A DNA stretch of 64,000 bases from Tropicimonas sp. IMCC6043 (GCF_004146235.1 NZ_SELO01000013.1:1-64000); one strand, 5' to 3'; positions 1 through 8,856 are shown, counted from the first letter of the stretch. Numbers and translations are program-made. Notes: generated from the letters alone by a model not told the origin.

Positions 1-1
1 C

Positions 2-166
2 CTCGCGGACCAAGGCGCCCCGGCAACCGCCAGCTACATAGGGAGCGCGTCTGCCGGGGCGCCGATCACGCTGGAACTGGCCGGATTTTGTGCTGCCCTC
101 TGGCAGGAAATCGCACCGCCGTTGACACTGGTTGGACCCGCCCAAGAAACTTGGCTCTCTTGGTGA
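2..166 (+). CDS. C-terminal fragment of an unrecognised protein (runs in from left edge)
   Basis: An open frame enters from the left edge and ends at a TGA at 164-166, giving 54 residues with protein-like composition (segments PITLELAGF and ALWQEIAPPL). No start is visible because the gene begins outside the window. I recognise no family. It could be a chance open frame in GC-rich DNA, so confidence is low. Confidence 0.3.
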   Translation, partial: LADQGAPATASYIGSASAGAPITLELAGFCAALWQEIAPPLTLVGPAQETWLSW

Positions 167-456
167 TGCAGGATAGACTGAAACTGGACCACAAAACTGA
201 ACGGTTAGACGCAGCCCAATCCATGGTCGGACATAGCAACGCAAAATGAACCAGCAGGAATGCGGTTCGACGAATTTTTTTGCGCGGAGTCGGCCCAACT
301 GGAGAAACGCAGCAGCTTCGAAGCCGGTGACGATTCATTGCCGTGCCGTTTGAATGATTGGAGGCAACAATTTCTCGTCGCCCAAGTTGAGAGCTTTCCT
401 TCACGGAGGTGTCGTTTGCCGAAAAAAGCGATCGCCATTTACACCTTGAATAGCGG

Positions 457-1080
457 CTAAGTGAAGGCCTCGGGAACGATAGCGATGGGCAGTAGACGTC
501 CTGCAGCTTTCATCGTGGTTTCCGTGGCTGACCGGTATTTGTCATGCGCCACCGTCACGTCGCGGATCAATTCCGGGGCGATTGGGGAAAGAACCTGGAC
601 CTCGGCATCGTTCCTTGTGGGCATGTTGTCCGGTGTGTTGAAAACAGCGCGGAAAGAGCGTTCATCGCCAATACTTACACTGCGGTCAGCAAACATTTCG
701 TTGAAGGCCCAGGGCCCTCCGATAAAGCGTGAATGCTTCACGATCTCCGATGACGCGGCGTTTATCCAACAGAACCGACACGGGTGGGTCCAAAGCACCG
801 ATGCGTCGATTTCCAAGATGACCCAGGTGCAGGAAGAGTTGCGTATTTTTTTGGAAAACATCGACTGGTTAATGTCGTGGATCGATACTGAGACAGCGTT
901 AAGATAGCCGTCTTTGCGCCAGCTATCCGAATAGACGTAGTCGATTTCGTTCTCTTCCATAACAGTCCTAGAGAGAAGTCCGTGCGTAAGGATGCTTTCT
1001 AGGTTCATCGTCGGCGTGAAATGGTAGAGCGAGGTGATCCCACGCCAACGTACTGCATTGCGGATCTTGGTTGAGTTCAT
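457..1080 (-). CDS. DarT-like (DUF4433) ADP-ribosyltransferase
   Basis: Probable toxin-type ADP-ribosyltransferase of 207 residues. The N-terminus has the DarT-like NAD-binding opening YHFTPTMNLESILTHGLLSR, followed by VSIHDINQSMF where DarT proteins carry the loop leading to PMLY/MF. Near the C-terminus DAEVQVLSPI matches the DarT segment that holds the catalytic glutamate. Characterised DarT enzymes ADP-ribosylate thymidine in single-stranded DNA and are countered by the macrodomain antitoxin DarG. No macrodomain gene adjoins this one. The gene starts 36 bp after the end of an unrecognised 242-residue gene on the same strand, so the two probably share a transcript. Composition is less GC-rich than the rest of the window. 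The family call is by motif; substrate is not shown. Confidence 0.6.
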   Translation of the reverse strand: MNSTKIRNAVRWRGITSLYHFTPTMNLESILTHGLLSRTVMEENEIDYVYSDSWRKDGYLNAVSVSIHDINQSMFSKKIRNSSCTWVILEIDASVLWTHPCRFCWINAASSEIVKHSRFIGGPWAFNEMFADRSVSIGDERSFRAVFNTPDNMPTRNDAEVQVLSPIAPELIRDVTVAHDKYRSATETTMKAAGRLLPIAIVPEAFT

Positions 1081-1116
1081 GTCTGGCTTCGTCCTAAAGC
1101 TTTAGGGCAGTCTGTC

Positions 1117-1845
1117 TCATTCGCGCCCAAGTCCCCAGTTTCTGTTTGGATCCGAGCGACGGTTAGGCGCGGGAGGATTGGGATCGCCGTGCTGGTTTCC
1201 GTCGGGGTCAATCCAAGAAATCCGGGGATCTGTCCTGCGGGTCTTGCCACTGTTTGATACGTAGCGGTCCAATACCTTGCTACAGCGGCATCCGGCTAGA
1301 TCGATTTCACCGCCACGACCGTAGCCGTATTTCGCTATGAAGACGCGGTCGATCAGAGTGGAGTTGATTTCCTCGAGCTTTGCATCTTCGGGGTGTTCAG
1401 CCAAGTGGGCAGCGCGAGCCTCAATGGCTCGCCAAGCTGCCTCCCCTTCTTCCTTTTCCGCCTTCACTTTCTCATCGAGCAGAATGGCCTTCTGCCGAAT
1501 GGAACCCTCACTGTCGATGTAGGCATCAAGCGCAGAAAGGTCTTTCGGGGATAACTTCCGCTTCTGCGGGATCATGCCAGCCTCGAACATCCTCTTGAGT
1601 AGCTTTGCTCCATGCGGTGTGATTACCTCGCGATCGCCACCATAATCGTCGATGTAGGACGCACTTGCTCCGGAAACCTCTTCGGTGGCCACCTCCAACG
1701 ACCCGTTGTACTCGTCAATAGCTACTTCGAAGATCAGGTTCTGGAACGCTTGGAGCGCCAGCCGCGGCTTCACCTCTGGGATCAACTTGATCACTTCGGT
1801 TCGCCGTTTACACAGGGAATGGAAGCTCTGATTGTTTGGCGACAT
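1117..1845 (-). CDS. unrecognised 242-residue protein upstream of the DarT-like gene
   Basis: Soluble, charged protein with no signal peptide or membrane segment. The start at 1845 (MSPNNQSF) is chosen because GGAG lies 7 nt before it; an upstream in-frame ATG at 1920 lacks such a site. The middle (about residues 75-150) is rich in Lys, Glu and Ala and probably helical. The C-terminal 40 residues are rich in Pro, Asn, Asp and Arg (DPNPPAPNRR), like an unstructured tail. A CRC motif sits near residue 186. Its position directly upstream of the DarT-like gene makes it a candidate antitoxin, substrate adaptor or carrier domain, but nothing in the sequence proves this. I do not recognise a family. 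Confidence 0.6.
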   Translation of the reverse strand: MSPNNQSFHSLCKRRTEVIKLIPEVKPRLALQAFQNLIFEVAIDEYNGSLEVATEEVSGASASYIDDYGGDREVITPHGAKLLKRMFEAGMIPQKRKLSPKDLSALDAYIDSEGSIRQKAILLDEKVKAEKEEGEAAWRAIEARAAHLAEHPEDAKLEEINSTLIDRVFIAKYGYGRGGEIDLAGCRCSKVLDRYVSNSGKTRRTDPRISWIDPDGNQHGDPNPPAPNRRSDPNRNWGLGRE

Positions 1846-2047
1846 GGTGCTACTCCGAGAATGGTGTTTTTCATTGTATTCGGACTGAACAGAGTTGGGC
1901 GCAACCCACTCTTGGGGCACGGATAGTGCGGGTCGAAAATTTGAACCATCCGATAACGCACCAATGTCCGGCTTGGAGTGAGCCGCGGGTTCCGGGAATC
2001 ATCGATACCCGCACGAAAGCGCAACAACTCACAAGAATGAAGCGGCC

Positions 2048-3262
2048 CTATCCAGTTACTGTTTCTATGGCCGCCGCCGAAGAAAGCTGCAACGACGTGT
2101 TAGTATACTCTGATGCCGTCCGTTCGCGCGCCAGAGTGCCGCTGCGGGTCATATTGCTCAATGCCACTTTGTTTCTTTCGGGAAGGTCGTCCCACCAAGT
2201 CGGATTTAGGAAAATATTATCTGAATGAATAAATAGCAACCGTATTAGAGCATCGGCAATGCGCGCTTTTTCGATGGAAAGAAAGGAGTTCGAAAGAGAT
2301 CGCGCAGGTCCATTCTCTGGTCCAATCCACCCAAGAACTGCAATTGTATTTCCTTCAAACGGCGTTACCGTAATTGTTATGTTGTCGAGCTCCACCTTAT
2401 CTTGACCTAACTGCTGTAAGCGAACTCCCGTAAGATCAAACTCGGGCTGAAATGCACAACATGCAACAACCGGTAGGACTTGATCGAAGCGAATGGCGAA
2501 ATAATGGAAGCCCTCATAGGAGTCATCTAACAACAACCGATCGAAACTTTCTTTCACTCGGTTTATTTCGCGTTTGCCCAGATCCACACCAAAAGATACG
2601 TCGTAAAGAAGCGACTGCATCGCGGCCTGTTTCCAGAATGGTTGCCCGCGATCAGCGACTTCTTTCATGATTGCGATGAAGCGTCCCTCCGCCTCCTTGG
2701 AGAAGCGTTCATAGGCCACGGCTCGATAAGAGAAGAGAAATGCTGATTGAGTGTCGAGGTTAAGTGACTTCCCCTCTATAGGCTTGAAAGTCTCCGAGTC
2801 GTGTTTACTACAAAACCCAGGGAACACCGAAGCGTTATTTAGGCCGATCTTCCGTGGCTTCGGGTTGCCGCTTGATTGGATCAAGTCTTTCATGAGAGGT
2901 TTCACAGTCAGCACATGATTGCTCTCGGCGATCGTATCGAGGCCACCTCTTTTTTGTATGGTGTGAGCTTTCGTGATTGTTGAGCTGCAAGGGTTTTCAC
3001 CATCAGTCTTAGGTAGAGAACAGTAGCCCTCTCTAAGCTCCGCAAACATCCTTTGTTCTTGCTCGAAAGCATTTATTGGCTCAAGTGTTTCGCGAATTAG
3101 GTGGCAGTGCTTAAACTTTTTTCCCGATAGGCACCAGCATCGCTCGTTCCTCCCCATTTTTTCGAGCGGATTTAGTCGCCTGTGAGTGAGAGAAATTCTC
3201 GGTGCAACAAGTGATTGATGGCGGACCATTTCCTCTAACTTCTTTTTTGGTTTGTCTTGCAA
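2048..3262 (-). CDS. SEC-C motif protein with N-terminal zinc-binding region
   Basis: A 404-residue protein with a SEC-C-type zinc motif near residues 37-54 (GRNERCWCLSGKKFKHCH: CxC followed later by C and H), here N-terminal rather than at the C-terminus as in SecA. It is followed by a conserved-looking Cys/His patch (NPCSSTITKAHTIQKRGGL) and then FCSKHD, which together look like a second metal site. The remainder (about 170-404) is mixed alpha/beta with no motif I know. Similar SEC-C proteins occur as accessory genes of unknown function. It is isolated from its neighbours by about 200 bp upstream of the 242-residue gene and by a geneless stretch on the other side, and is AT-richer than the chromosome around it. 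Role not assignable. Confidence 0.65.
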   Translation of the reverse strand: MQDKPKKKLEEMVRHQSLVAPRISLTHRRLNPLEKMGRNERCWCLSGKKFKHCHLIRETLEPINAFEQEQRMFAELREGYCSLPKTDGENPCSSTITKAHTIQKRGGLDTIAESNHVLTVKPLMKDLIQSSGNPKPRKIGLNNASVFPGFCSKHDSETFKPIEGKSLNLDTQSAFLFSYRAVAYERFSKEAEGRFIAIMKEVADRGQPFWKQAAMQSLLYDVSFGVDLGKREINRVKESFDRLLLDDSYEGFHYFAIRFDQVLPVVACCAFQPEFDLTGVRLQQLGQDKVELDNITITVTPFEGNTIAVLGWIGPENGPARSLSNSFLSIEKARIADALIRLLFIHSDNIFLNPTWWDDLPERNKVALSNMTRSGTLARERTASEYTNTSLQLSSAAAIETVTG

Positions 3263-3635
3263 TCAACTGGTACTTTTTCTTTGGCGCACGCAGGCGGCGG
3301 GATGAGCCCAACTTGCCGTTCGAGCTATTAGGATTTGTCGATAGTTGGGGGTAAATTTATCCAAATCTAAAGTCTACAACGGCAGGACGTAACGGCGATA
3401 AACCACTTGCTCGATAGGGCGTCAAGAGTTGGGTTCCTGTGATCCGCTGCGCGCCGCAGGATGTCCAGCATGGGCCTGGTTTGCCAGTTCAGGTGTACGG
3501 TCCCAAGGCCTTTTCGTCCAGATTGCCACCGAATGCCTGAAACTAGGAGTCTGATCGTGTCTGTTTTGGCAACTAGCTTCGAGCGGCGGAGGGCCAGGCC
3601 AATCCAAAAAAACCTAGCCCACCGGTGCAACGAAC
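3263..3635. other. intergenic region with no supported gene
   Basis: 373 bp between the SEC-C gene and the primase remnant. Short open frames exist on both strands but none has a ribosome-binding site or recognisable motif. Given the neighbouring remnants it may be decayed mobile-element DNA, but I see nothing that identifies it. Confidence 0.4.
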
Positions 3636-4196
3636 CTAATCGGGCCAGCTAATTTGCTCCTCTCCGCCCATGTATTTGGAGAAGGCGGCCCGACAGGCGC
3701 CCAAGGGCGGGAAAACATACTTCCAGATGCGATCCCCGTCCTCTGTGGGGCGGGTCGAGTTCACTGCAGGGCACATGTCCCGCAGGATCCCGCCGAACTC
3801 GGAGGGACCGACAATTTCGCCCTGATAACGCCGCTCCGCCATCCAAGCTTGATACGCCTGCCTAAAACTGTCACGACGAACGGACTTCGACGCGTCTTCC
3901 CAGTGGGCTTCGTCAAAGCCGAAATCAGTCGCCGGAAGGGACCCTTCGCAGAGCACCTCATACCACCAACGCTCAGGCCCACGGAGCCCAGAGATCTTCT
4001 GTTCCATCAGCCCCCGGGTACGGGGCGGGCTCCGCAATTCGATCGTGTCCGGTTGTTCCCAGCCAAGAAGGAACGCCATGAATCCCTCACAACCCCCGTG
4101 TTGGATTTCGTAAAAAAGCCGGTTGAAGTACTCGCGGTCACCGCGGTGCTTCGCGGAAACCTCGAAGACAGCAAGGCGTCGCTCATCAGCCGACAT
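3636..4196 (-). pseudogene. C-terminal remnant of phage/ICE primase-helicase (DUF5906-type)
   Basis: The 186 residues match the C-terminal end of P4-type phage or integrative-element primase/helicases: an opening SADERRLAVFEVSAKHRGD, then YFNRLFYEIQHGGCEGFMAFLL and LMEQK. In intact proteins this segment follows the superfamily 3 helicase core and the SADERR-like motif lies inside the protein. Here the same frame hits a stop a few codons upstream of the ATG at 4196, so the primase and Walker motifs are missing. The ATG is an internal Met rather than a true start. I read this as a truncated, probably non-functional relic of a prophage or integrative element. Confidence 0.7.
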
Positions 4197-4409
4197 CAGA
4201 TCAGCCCAAGATCAGGACACGAACACGGCTCGATGCCCCGCCCGATGAATATGGCGGGGTTATTCACTCTGAATCAGGTCGTTTGTTTGGCGTGCAAAGC
4301 TGCGGACGACCGCGGCGATCCTGTTCGAACTGAGCGAGGTGGAGATCAGCGGCCAGGTGATCTGCGCCATCCTTGCTGCCCAGAGGATGGTCGCAGAAGA
4401 TGGTGCGGG

Positions 4410-4514
4410 TCAGTGTTGGCGACGCGGCGCGCGTGGTGCCTTTTGGCGAGGCCAGACGCAGAATGGACCAATGACAGTGGCCTTCTCGGCGGGAGTGAAT
4501 CGATTGGTTTTCAT
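4410..4514 (-). CDS. short ORF (34 aa) downstream of globin, possibly a truncated gene
   Basis: A strong ribosome-binding site (AAGGAG with 7 nt spacing) precedes the ATG at 4514, 21 bp after the haemoglobin stop. The reading starts MKTNRFTPAEKATVIG and stops after 34 codons. Another frame stays open further downstream (to about 4270), which would fit a frameshifted gene. No family recognised. The good translation start argues that a gene began here; whether the short product is functional is unclear. Confidence 0.35.
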   Translation of the reverse strand: MKTNRFTPAEKATVIGPFCVWPRQKAPRAPRRQH

Positions 4515-4535
4515 TTCGGATCTCCTTCCAAGGGT

Positions 4536-4970
4536 TCAGGCGGATTGACGGGTGAGGTCCGCTGCGCCGGCTTGCATGGTGCCAGCCACAGCAGAGTAGG
4601 CCGCGATCCAGGCATCGCGCGCGGCAGGGGTGAAGGTTGGGCCGAGGCGAGCCTGCAACGTGGCGATCAATGCCTGGCCCACAGCATCGTAATGCCTGTC
4701 CTCGACACCGTAGCCGGCATGTCGCGCACCCATCTCGCGCAGCGGTGCGACCATCGGCACGAGGTTGTCTGCGTGCCGAACCACGAGGCCGATTGCAGCG
4801 GCGAGTTTGCGCCCCTGCTTGGTCAGGTCGGTGTCGGCAAACATCGGGCGTACATCCGGGGCGATGCGGAACAATTCCGCATAAAAAGCATCAGTGGTGC
4901 CTTCCGCGTCCTGTGCCAACTCCGACCAGGTTGCGCGGATGTCGTGGATATTTTGAGAAGAAAGGCTCAT
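4536..4970 (-). CDS. single-domain bacterial haemoglobin
   Basis: A 144-residue globin of the Vitreoscilla haemoglobin/flavohaemoglobin class without the reductase domain. The protein keeps the E-helix glutamine (DLTKQGRKL), the proximal-histidine segment GARHAGYG, and the G/H helices (DAVGQALIATL, AWIAAYSAVAGTM). Such globins bind O2 and NO and are linked to microaerobic growth or NO detoxification. I prefer the ATG at 4970 because AAGGA lies 8 nt upstream; an in-frame ATG at 4979 sits too close to that site. A short ORF with its own ribosome-binding site follows 21 bp downstream. It lies between a primase relic and an IS66 relic, so it may be cargo of a former mobile element. Confidence 0.85.
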   Translation of the reverse strand: MSLSSQNIHDIRATWSELAQDAEGTTDAFYAELFRIAPDVRPMFADTDLTKQGRKLAAAIGLVVRHADNLVPMVAPLREMGARHAGYGVEDRHYDAVGQALIATLQARLGPTFTPAARDAWIAAYSAVAGTMQAGAADLTRQSA

Positions 4971-5037
4971 CTGGGACATCCTTGTATAGAAGCGATGCCG
5001 TCAATTTCACTTGGGCCCGTTTCCGAAATGTGTCTTG

Positions 5038-5052
5038 CCAAGGCATTCTTGG
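5038..5052. promoter_or_regulatory. inverted repeat upstream of globin gene
   Basis: Perfect 5-bp arms with a 5-bp spacer (CCAAG-N5-CTTGG), centred about 75 bp upstream of the haemoglobin start. ACATTT occurs on either side of it on the - strand. It could be an operator for an NO- or O2-responsive regulator, but it matches no consensus I can name with confidence. Confidence 0.25.
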
Positions 5053-5157
5053 TTTCAAATGTTTCGGTGTGCGCCCGCCAACTCAAAAAGAGGGGCCATG
5101 GCAGATAACGAGTAGCCGTCCGGCGAGAGCGTTCTGGCGCCGCTTCGAAGTGCCCGG

Positions 5158-5379
5158 TTACGCCGCCAGTGCCGTGTTACTCCACGGCACGACGTCGTTG
5201 GGACCAATGATCTTGTGATTGGCGATGCAACCGAGTTCCCAAGACAGCCAGGCTTGCGGATTCACGTCGTTCAGCTTGGCGCTTTCGATCAGCGCGATGG
5301 GAATGGCGATGGAGTTCCCGCCGGGTTCGGACTCGGTGACCGTCCAGTATTTCCTGCCAAGAGCCACGGGCTTCATCAA
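5158..5379 (-). pseudogene. IS66-family transposase (TnpC) C-terminal remnant
   Basis: The 73 residues follow the C-terminal end of IS66 TnpC transposases: MMKPVALGRKYW corresponds to the usual MRPVALGRKNW, GGNSIAIPIALIESAKLND to the GGERAA...LIETAKLND segment, then NPQAWL and a terminal VVPW equivalent of LLPW. The frame continues a little upstream (about 5410), where NAAERA is degraded. The catalytic DDE domain and the accessory tnpA/tnpB genes are absent. This is a dead insertion-sequence fragment. Confidence 0.75.
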
Positions 5380-5931
5380 ATGCGCAGCTGAAATGTCGTC
5401 CGTTTACCCAAATCCATGGACGAGGTATGAACGTGCTTTCGGCATCATCCGGCAAGGAGAAAAACCGGCAGGTCGGGTTCACCGGACACTTTCCGTTTAC
5501 CGTGGGTATCGGAGCCCTTGGCAGTGATGCGCCCAATCGTTGGGACGACTTGCTTCTGAACGACGAGCTTGCCGACCAATCAGACCTTCGTTGGAAACGC
5601 AGCAGTCTCTTCTTGGTTTATCCGCCAGAAAAACGAGTGAGAAGCGGACATCGGCGGCGCACACTCAGGACGGTTCTGCGGAACCAGACTTTCGGTCGGA
5701 TCAAATGCGAAGCCAATGACCGACATCCGAACAGAGAGCACAATCCTGAAGTCGGAGTGCGGATCAAGCCTGCGAACCACGGTTGCACGGGTACAAGCTC
5801 TGCCGACCGGCAAGCTGGCCAAGCGTTACCACATGTCCGCGGATCCTTTGGACCATGCGGACCGTCCATTCAGTTTGGGATCGCGGAAGACTTTGCTGGA
5901 GCAAAAGTCCGCCGCGACTCGCCGCGTCGGG
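5380..5931. other. region with no supported gene; probable decayed IS DNA
   Basis: 552 bp upstream of the IS66 remnant and downstream of the flavoenzyme gene. Open frames on both strands lack ribosome-binding sites and recognisable motifs. Apart from a few codons extending the transposase remnant, I can identify nothing. Confidence 0.4.
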
Positions 5932-7302
5932 TTACGGCGCGATGTTCTGGTTTACCCTGAACAGGTTGCCGGGATCGTATTTGCGTTTGATCGAGAGAAG
6001 CCGATCATAGTTTGCGCCGTAGTTCGCCTTCACCCGACCGCCGTCGTCGTCGTCCATGAAGTTGATGTAGCCGCCCTGCTCCGAATGAGGCGCCAGCGCG
6101 TCGGAATAGTCGCGCACCCACTTGATGTTGCGCTCGTCGTCCGCTGCGTCATTCGAGGCTGCCAGCATCACCATCGCGAAATTGGCGTCGCGATGCCCGA
6201 AGGCGGTGGCGTCAGATGCGACGCGGTGACAAGCTCCGTTGATCGGATAGAGATGCATCGAGGCGCTGACTCCTGGAGCATTCGGCCCATGGCTCACATG
6301 CTCGGCTATGGCTGCGTCGGTGAGTTCCTTGACGTAGTTGCCCTTCCAGTATTGCCGGATACCCCTCGGGAAAAGGCCGTCGAAGGCAGCGTTGATCGCC
6401 GGGAACGGGACTGGGCCGACATGTTCGGCCTTGACCTCCGCGACGTCGTGAAAGGCCTTGAACATCTTTTCACCCTCCGCCGGGTCGCCCGCCCAGCAGG
6501 CGACGATGGCCACGAACATGTCGCCGTGACGGTCCTCGGGGATGAACGGCAGCGGTGGTGCGACCTGGAATGCGGGAAACCCGCCCATCTGTTCCGGCGC
6601 GTCCTTGATGTATTCCCGGAAGAATTTCAGGATGTTTTCGGTCTCGGAGACTTCGTAGAACATCGGCCCCCAGTAGACGGTATCGACCGGGTGCAGCCGG
6701 TATTCGAAGGAGGTGCAAACGCCGAAATTTCCGCCGCCGCCTCTCAGCGCCCAAAATAGATCAGCGTTCTCGTCCTCGCTTGCGATCAACATCTCGCCGT
6801 CGGCGGTGACCACGTCGACCGAGATCAAGTTGTCCGCCGAGAGACCGTAGCCGCGGGTGAGGTACCCGACCCCGCCGCCGAGTGTCAGGCCTGCTATTCC
6901 CGTCGTCGAGATGATTCCGCCGGGCGTCGCGAGGCCGAACGCATGGGTCGCGGCGTTGATGTCTCCCCAGGTCACGCCTGGCTCCGCGCGCGCGGTTCGG
7001 GCTTTCGGGTCGACTCTCACTCCGCGCATACCCGAGAAGTCGATGACGACGCCGTCGTCGACGGTTCCGAAGCCGGGTCCGCTGTGCCCTCCGCCCCGGA
7101 TTGCAAGCTTCAGGTTGTTGTCGGCTGCATATCTCACGGCCGTCATGACATCGCCGGCATTGGCCACGCGAACGATCACCGCCGGCCGCTTGTCGATCAT
7201 GCCATTGTGAACGCGTCGGGCCTCGTCGTAGCCGTCGTCTTCGCGTGCAATTACCGCTCCGTGAACCTGGTCACGAAGTTCGCCTGGCGTCTTGGCAGTC
7301 AT
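5932..7302 (-). CDS. FAD-linked oxidoreductase, berberine bridge enzyme-like
   Basis: A 456-residue flavoprotein of the PCMH/BBE (FAD-binding type 4) family. It has the FAD-binding PP-loop with the attachment histidine in RGGGHSGPG (about residue 72), the TPGGIISTTGIAGLTLGGG segment, and a C-terminal BBE signature ending YDPGNLFRVNQNI. In enzymes with bicovalent FAD a cysteine lies near GIAGLTLGGG; none is seen there, so single 8-alpha-histidyl attachment is expected. BBE-like enzymes oxidise sugars, alkaloids or other alcohols and amines with O2, and the substrate here cannot be read. No signal peptide is visible. It is monocistronic, preceded by about 600 bp without genes. Confidence 0.9.
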   Translation of the reverse strand: MTAKTPGELRDQVHGAVIAREDDGYDEARRVHNGMIDKRPAVIVRVANAGDVMTAVRYAADNNLKLAIRGGGHSGPGFGTVDDGVVIDFSGMRGVRVDPKARTARAEPGVTWGDINAATHAFGLATPGGIISTTGIAGLTLGGGVGYLTRGYGLSADNLISVDVVTADGEMLIASEDENADLFWALRGGGGNFGVCTSFEYRLHPVDTVYWGPMFYEVSETENILKFFREYIKDAPEQMGGFPAFQVAPPLPFIPEDRHGDMFVAIVACWAGDPAEGEKMFKAFHDVAEVKAEHVGPVPFPAINAAFDGLFPRGIRQYWKGNYVKELTDAAIAEHVSHGPNAPGVSASMHLYPINGACHRVASDATAFGHRDANFAMVMLAASNDAADDERNIKWVRDYSDALAPHSEQGGYINFMDDDDGGRVKANYGANYDRLLSIKRKYDPGNLFRVNQNIAP

Positions 7303-7893
7303 TTTCGTTCCCCCCTGTTATCGCTAGAGGATATCACAGATCGGCCAAATTCCTGACAGAAGATGCACTTTCGCTGTTTGGAGGCCCCATGGACGGCTTC
7401 GGCACAAGCGATGCATGAGTGAATGAATGGCAGCATTCGGTGGCGGCAGATCTCCTTTTGGGCGCCCAATCGCTGTTTCTCTGGGCGCGGGAAACTGCCG
7501 TAGGCCAGATTCTCCGATCAGACGGACTTGACTCTGAAAGCCCTCCGACCCAGCAACGACAATCGGCGGGGACCTTGGCGTCGACCGGGTATCAAACCAG
7601 TTGAACCATGTGCGCTCGATGTTGGCGCGTTCGCCAGAGCAGACGTGAGTTCAGCGCCGCCGCGCCAGAAGACGCAGGATGCCCGGGACCATTGGTCGGA
7701 CTTCGATCGCGGTGCTCATACAGTGGCAACGGTCTCCTGCAGGCTCGGCTGCGGGGGGAACACCACTCGAATGAAGCCGCGGCGCAAGAAATACGACAAA
7801 TTTGTGGGCCGACTGCGTCGAGTCGCCAAATTGGCGCCGCCTTTCGCTGCATAGTTGTTCTTGTCACCGACAATTTGACTAAAGGCTTCTGCT
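7303..7893. other. intergenic region with no supported gene
   Basis: 591 bp between two divergently transcribed genes (flavoenzyme on -, lipoprotein on +). It must hold both promoters, but I see no clear -35/-10 pair. Overlapping short frames on both strands look like GC-rich noise. Confidence 0.4.
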
Positions 7894-8742
7894 TTGAACG
7901 CTCCTGTCATGACCTGCCTTGCCGCCCTTGGCGCGATGCTCCTGGCGTCCTGCACCCCGGAGGGCACAGCCACCCGGACGCGCACGTCTCCTTACGTCAG
8001 CTCAGGAAGATCAACCGGCGAGTTGGCGGCGCAGTTTCGGGCGGCGACACCGGAAACGATATATTTCGACTTTGGCTCTGCAGCCCTCGACACCGAGGCC
8101 AAGCGCAGGCTGCGGATTCAGGCAAACTGGATAAATCGACATGACGACGTGAAATTCAGCGTGACCGGTCACGCTGACAAGGTCGGAGACACCGCGCTCA
8201 ATCGTCGGTTGGGCATGCGTCGCGCGGAAGCCGCGTTGTCCTTTCTCGTCGCGCAAGGCGTGCAAGAAAGCCGCCTGATTGCGATGGTCTCGCTCGGGGA
8301 GGAGCGCCCCAAGGTCAAGACCGACGGAAGAGAGAGGCTTAACCGGCGTGTTGAAACCGAAGTGATCGGTTTCATTCGACGAGACGCGGACAGTGCTGCG
8401 CCGAGGTTGAAGAGCAGCGCGAGCCCGCAAAGGCCGAGCCAGACCGCGTCCCCATCATCTCCACCGTCCACTCGAACGCCAGAGCCGGCGCGAGCCTCGG
8501 TGCCCGAATCTGCGACTCCGGCTCCGACCGCATCGTCGCGATCCACGCGTGAAGACGCGTCGGTATCGTCGACCACATCTTCGCCGCAGCCCGCACCAGA
8601 ACCGGCAACGACCGCTCCCGCTGTCACCTCAACCAATCCATCGGGCAAGATCAATCCGAACAACGGCAAGGGAAACGGATCTGAGGGTACGGAACTTGAT
8701 CCGGGGCGCTCCAGCAAGACGAAGGCGGCTGGAAACGATTGA
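7894..8742 (+). CDS. OmpA-family lipoprotein with long Ser/Pro/Thr-rich tail
   Basis: Outer-membrane lipoprotein with a peptidoglycan-binding OmpA domain. Reading from a TTG at 7894 (AAAGG 8 nt upstream) gives a short signal ending in the lipobox LLASC with the lipidated Cys at residue 20; an ATG at 7909 would leave a very short signal without a basic residue. The OmpA domain (about 50-155) shows YFDFGSAALDTEAKRRL, the TGHAD loop, and NRRLGMRRAEAALSFL, with LNRRVE as the meso-DAP-contacting Arg region. Residues 165-282 are a low-complexity Ser/Pro/Thr/Ala tail, which is unusual after an OmpA domain and might span the periplasm or be surface-exposed. No operon partner. Confidence 0.85.
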   Translation: MNAPVMTCLAALGAMLLASCTPEGTATRTRTSPYVSSGRSTGELAAQFRAATPETIYFDFGSAALDTEAKRRLRIQANWINRHDDVKFSVTGHADKVGDTALNRRLGMRRAEAALSFLVAQGVQESRLIAMVSLGEERPKVKTDGRERLNRRVETEVIGFIRRDADSAAPRLKSSASPQRPSQTASPSSPPSTRTPEPARASVPESATPAPTASSRSTREDASVSSTTSSPQPAPEPATTAPAVTSTNPSGKINPNNGKGNGSEGTELDPGRSSKTKAAGND

Positions 8743-8856
8743 TCCTCCAGTTCAGGTGGATTGAGCCCAAAGACAACGGTACCGGGCCAGCTTTTTCACT
8801 CGTGGGATTCCGGAAGGAGTCGGAATGGACACGACCGGCTCTGATAGTCTGTCGGA

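Noticed and set aside
205-438. 77-codon - strand frame just after the DarT-like gene, with AAGG before its ATG
   Set aside because: No recognisable motif and low-complexity composition; the ribosome-binding site is weak. It could be a small gene but I cannot support it.
5427-5960. + strand frame of 177 codons near the IS66 remnant
   Set aside because: No motif, overlaps the end of the flavoenzyme gene and the remnant region.
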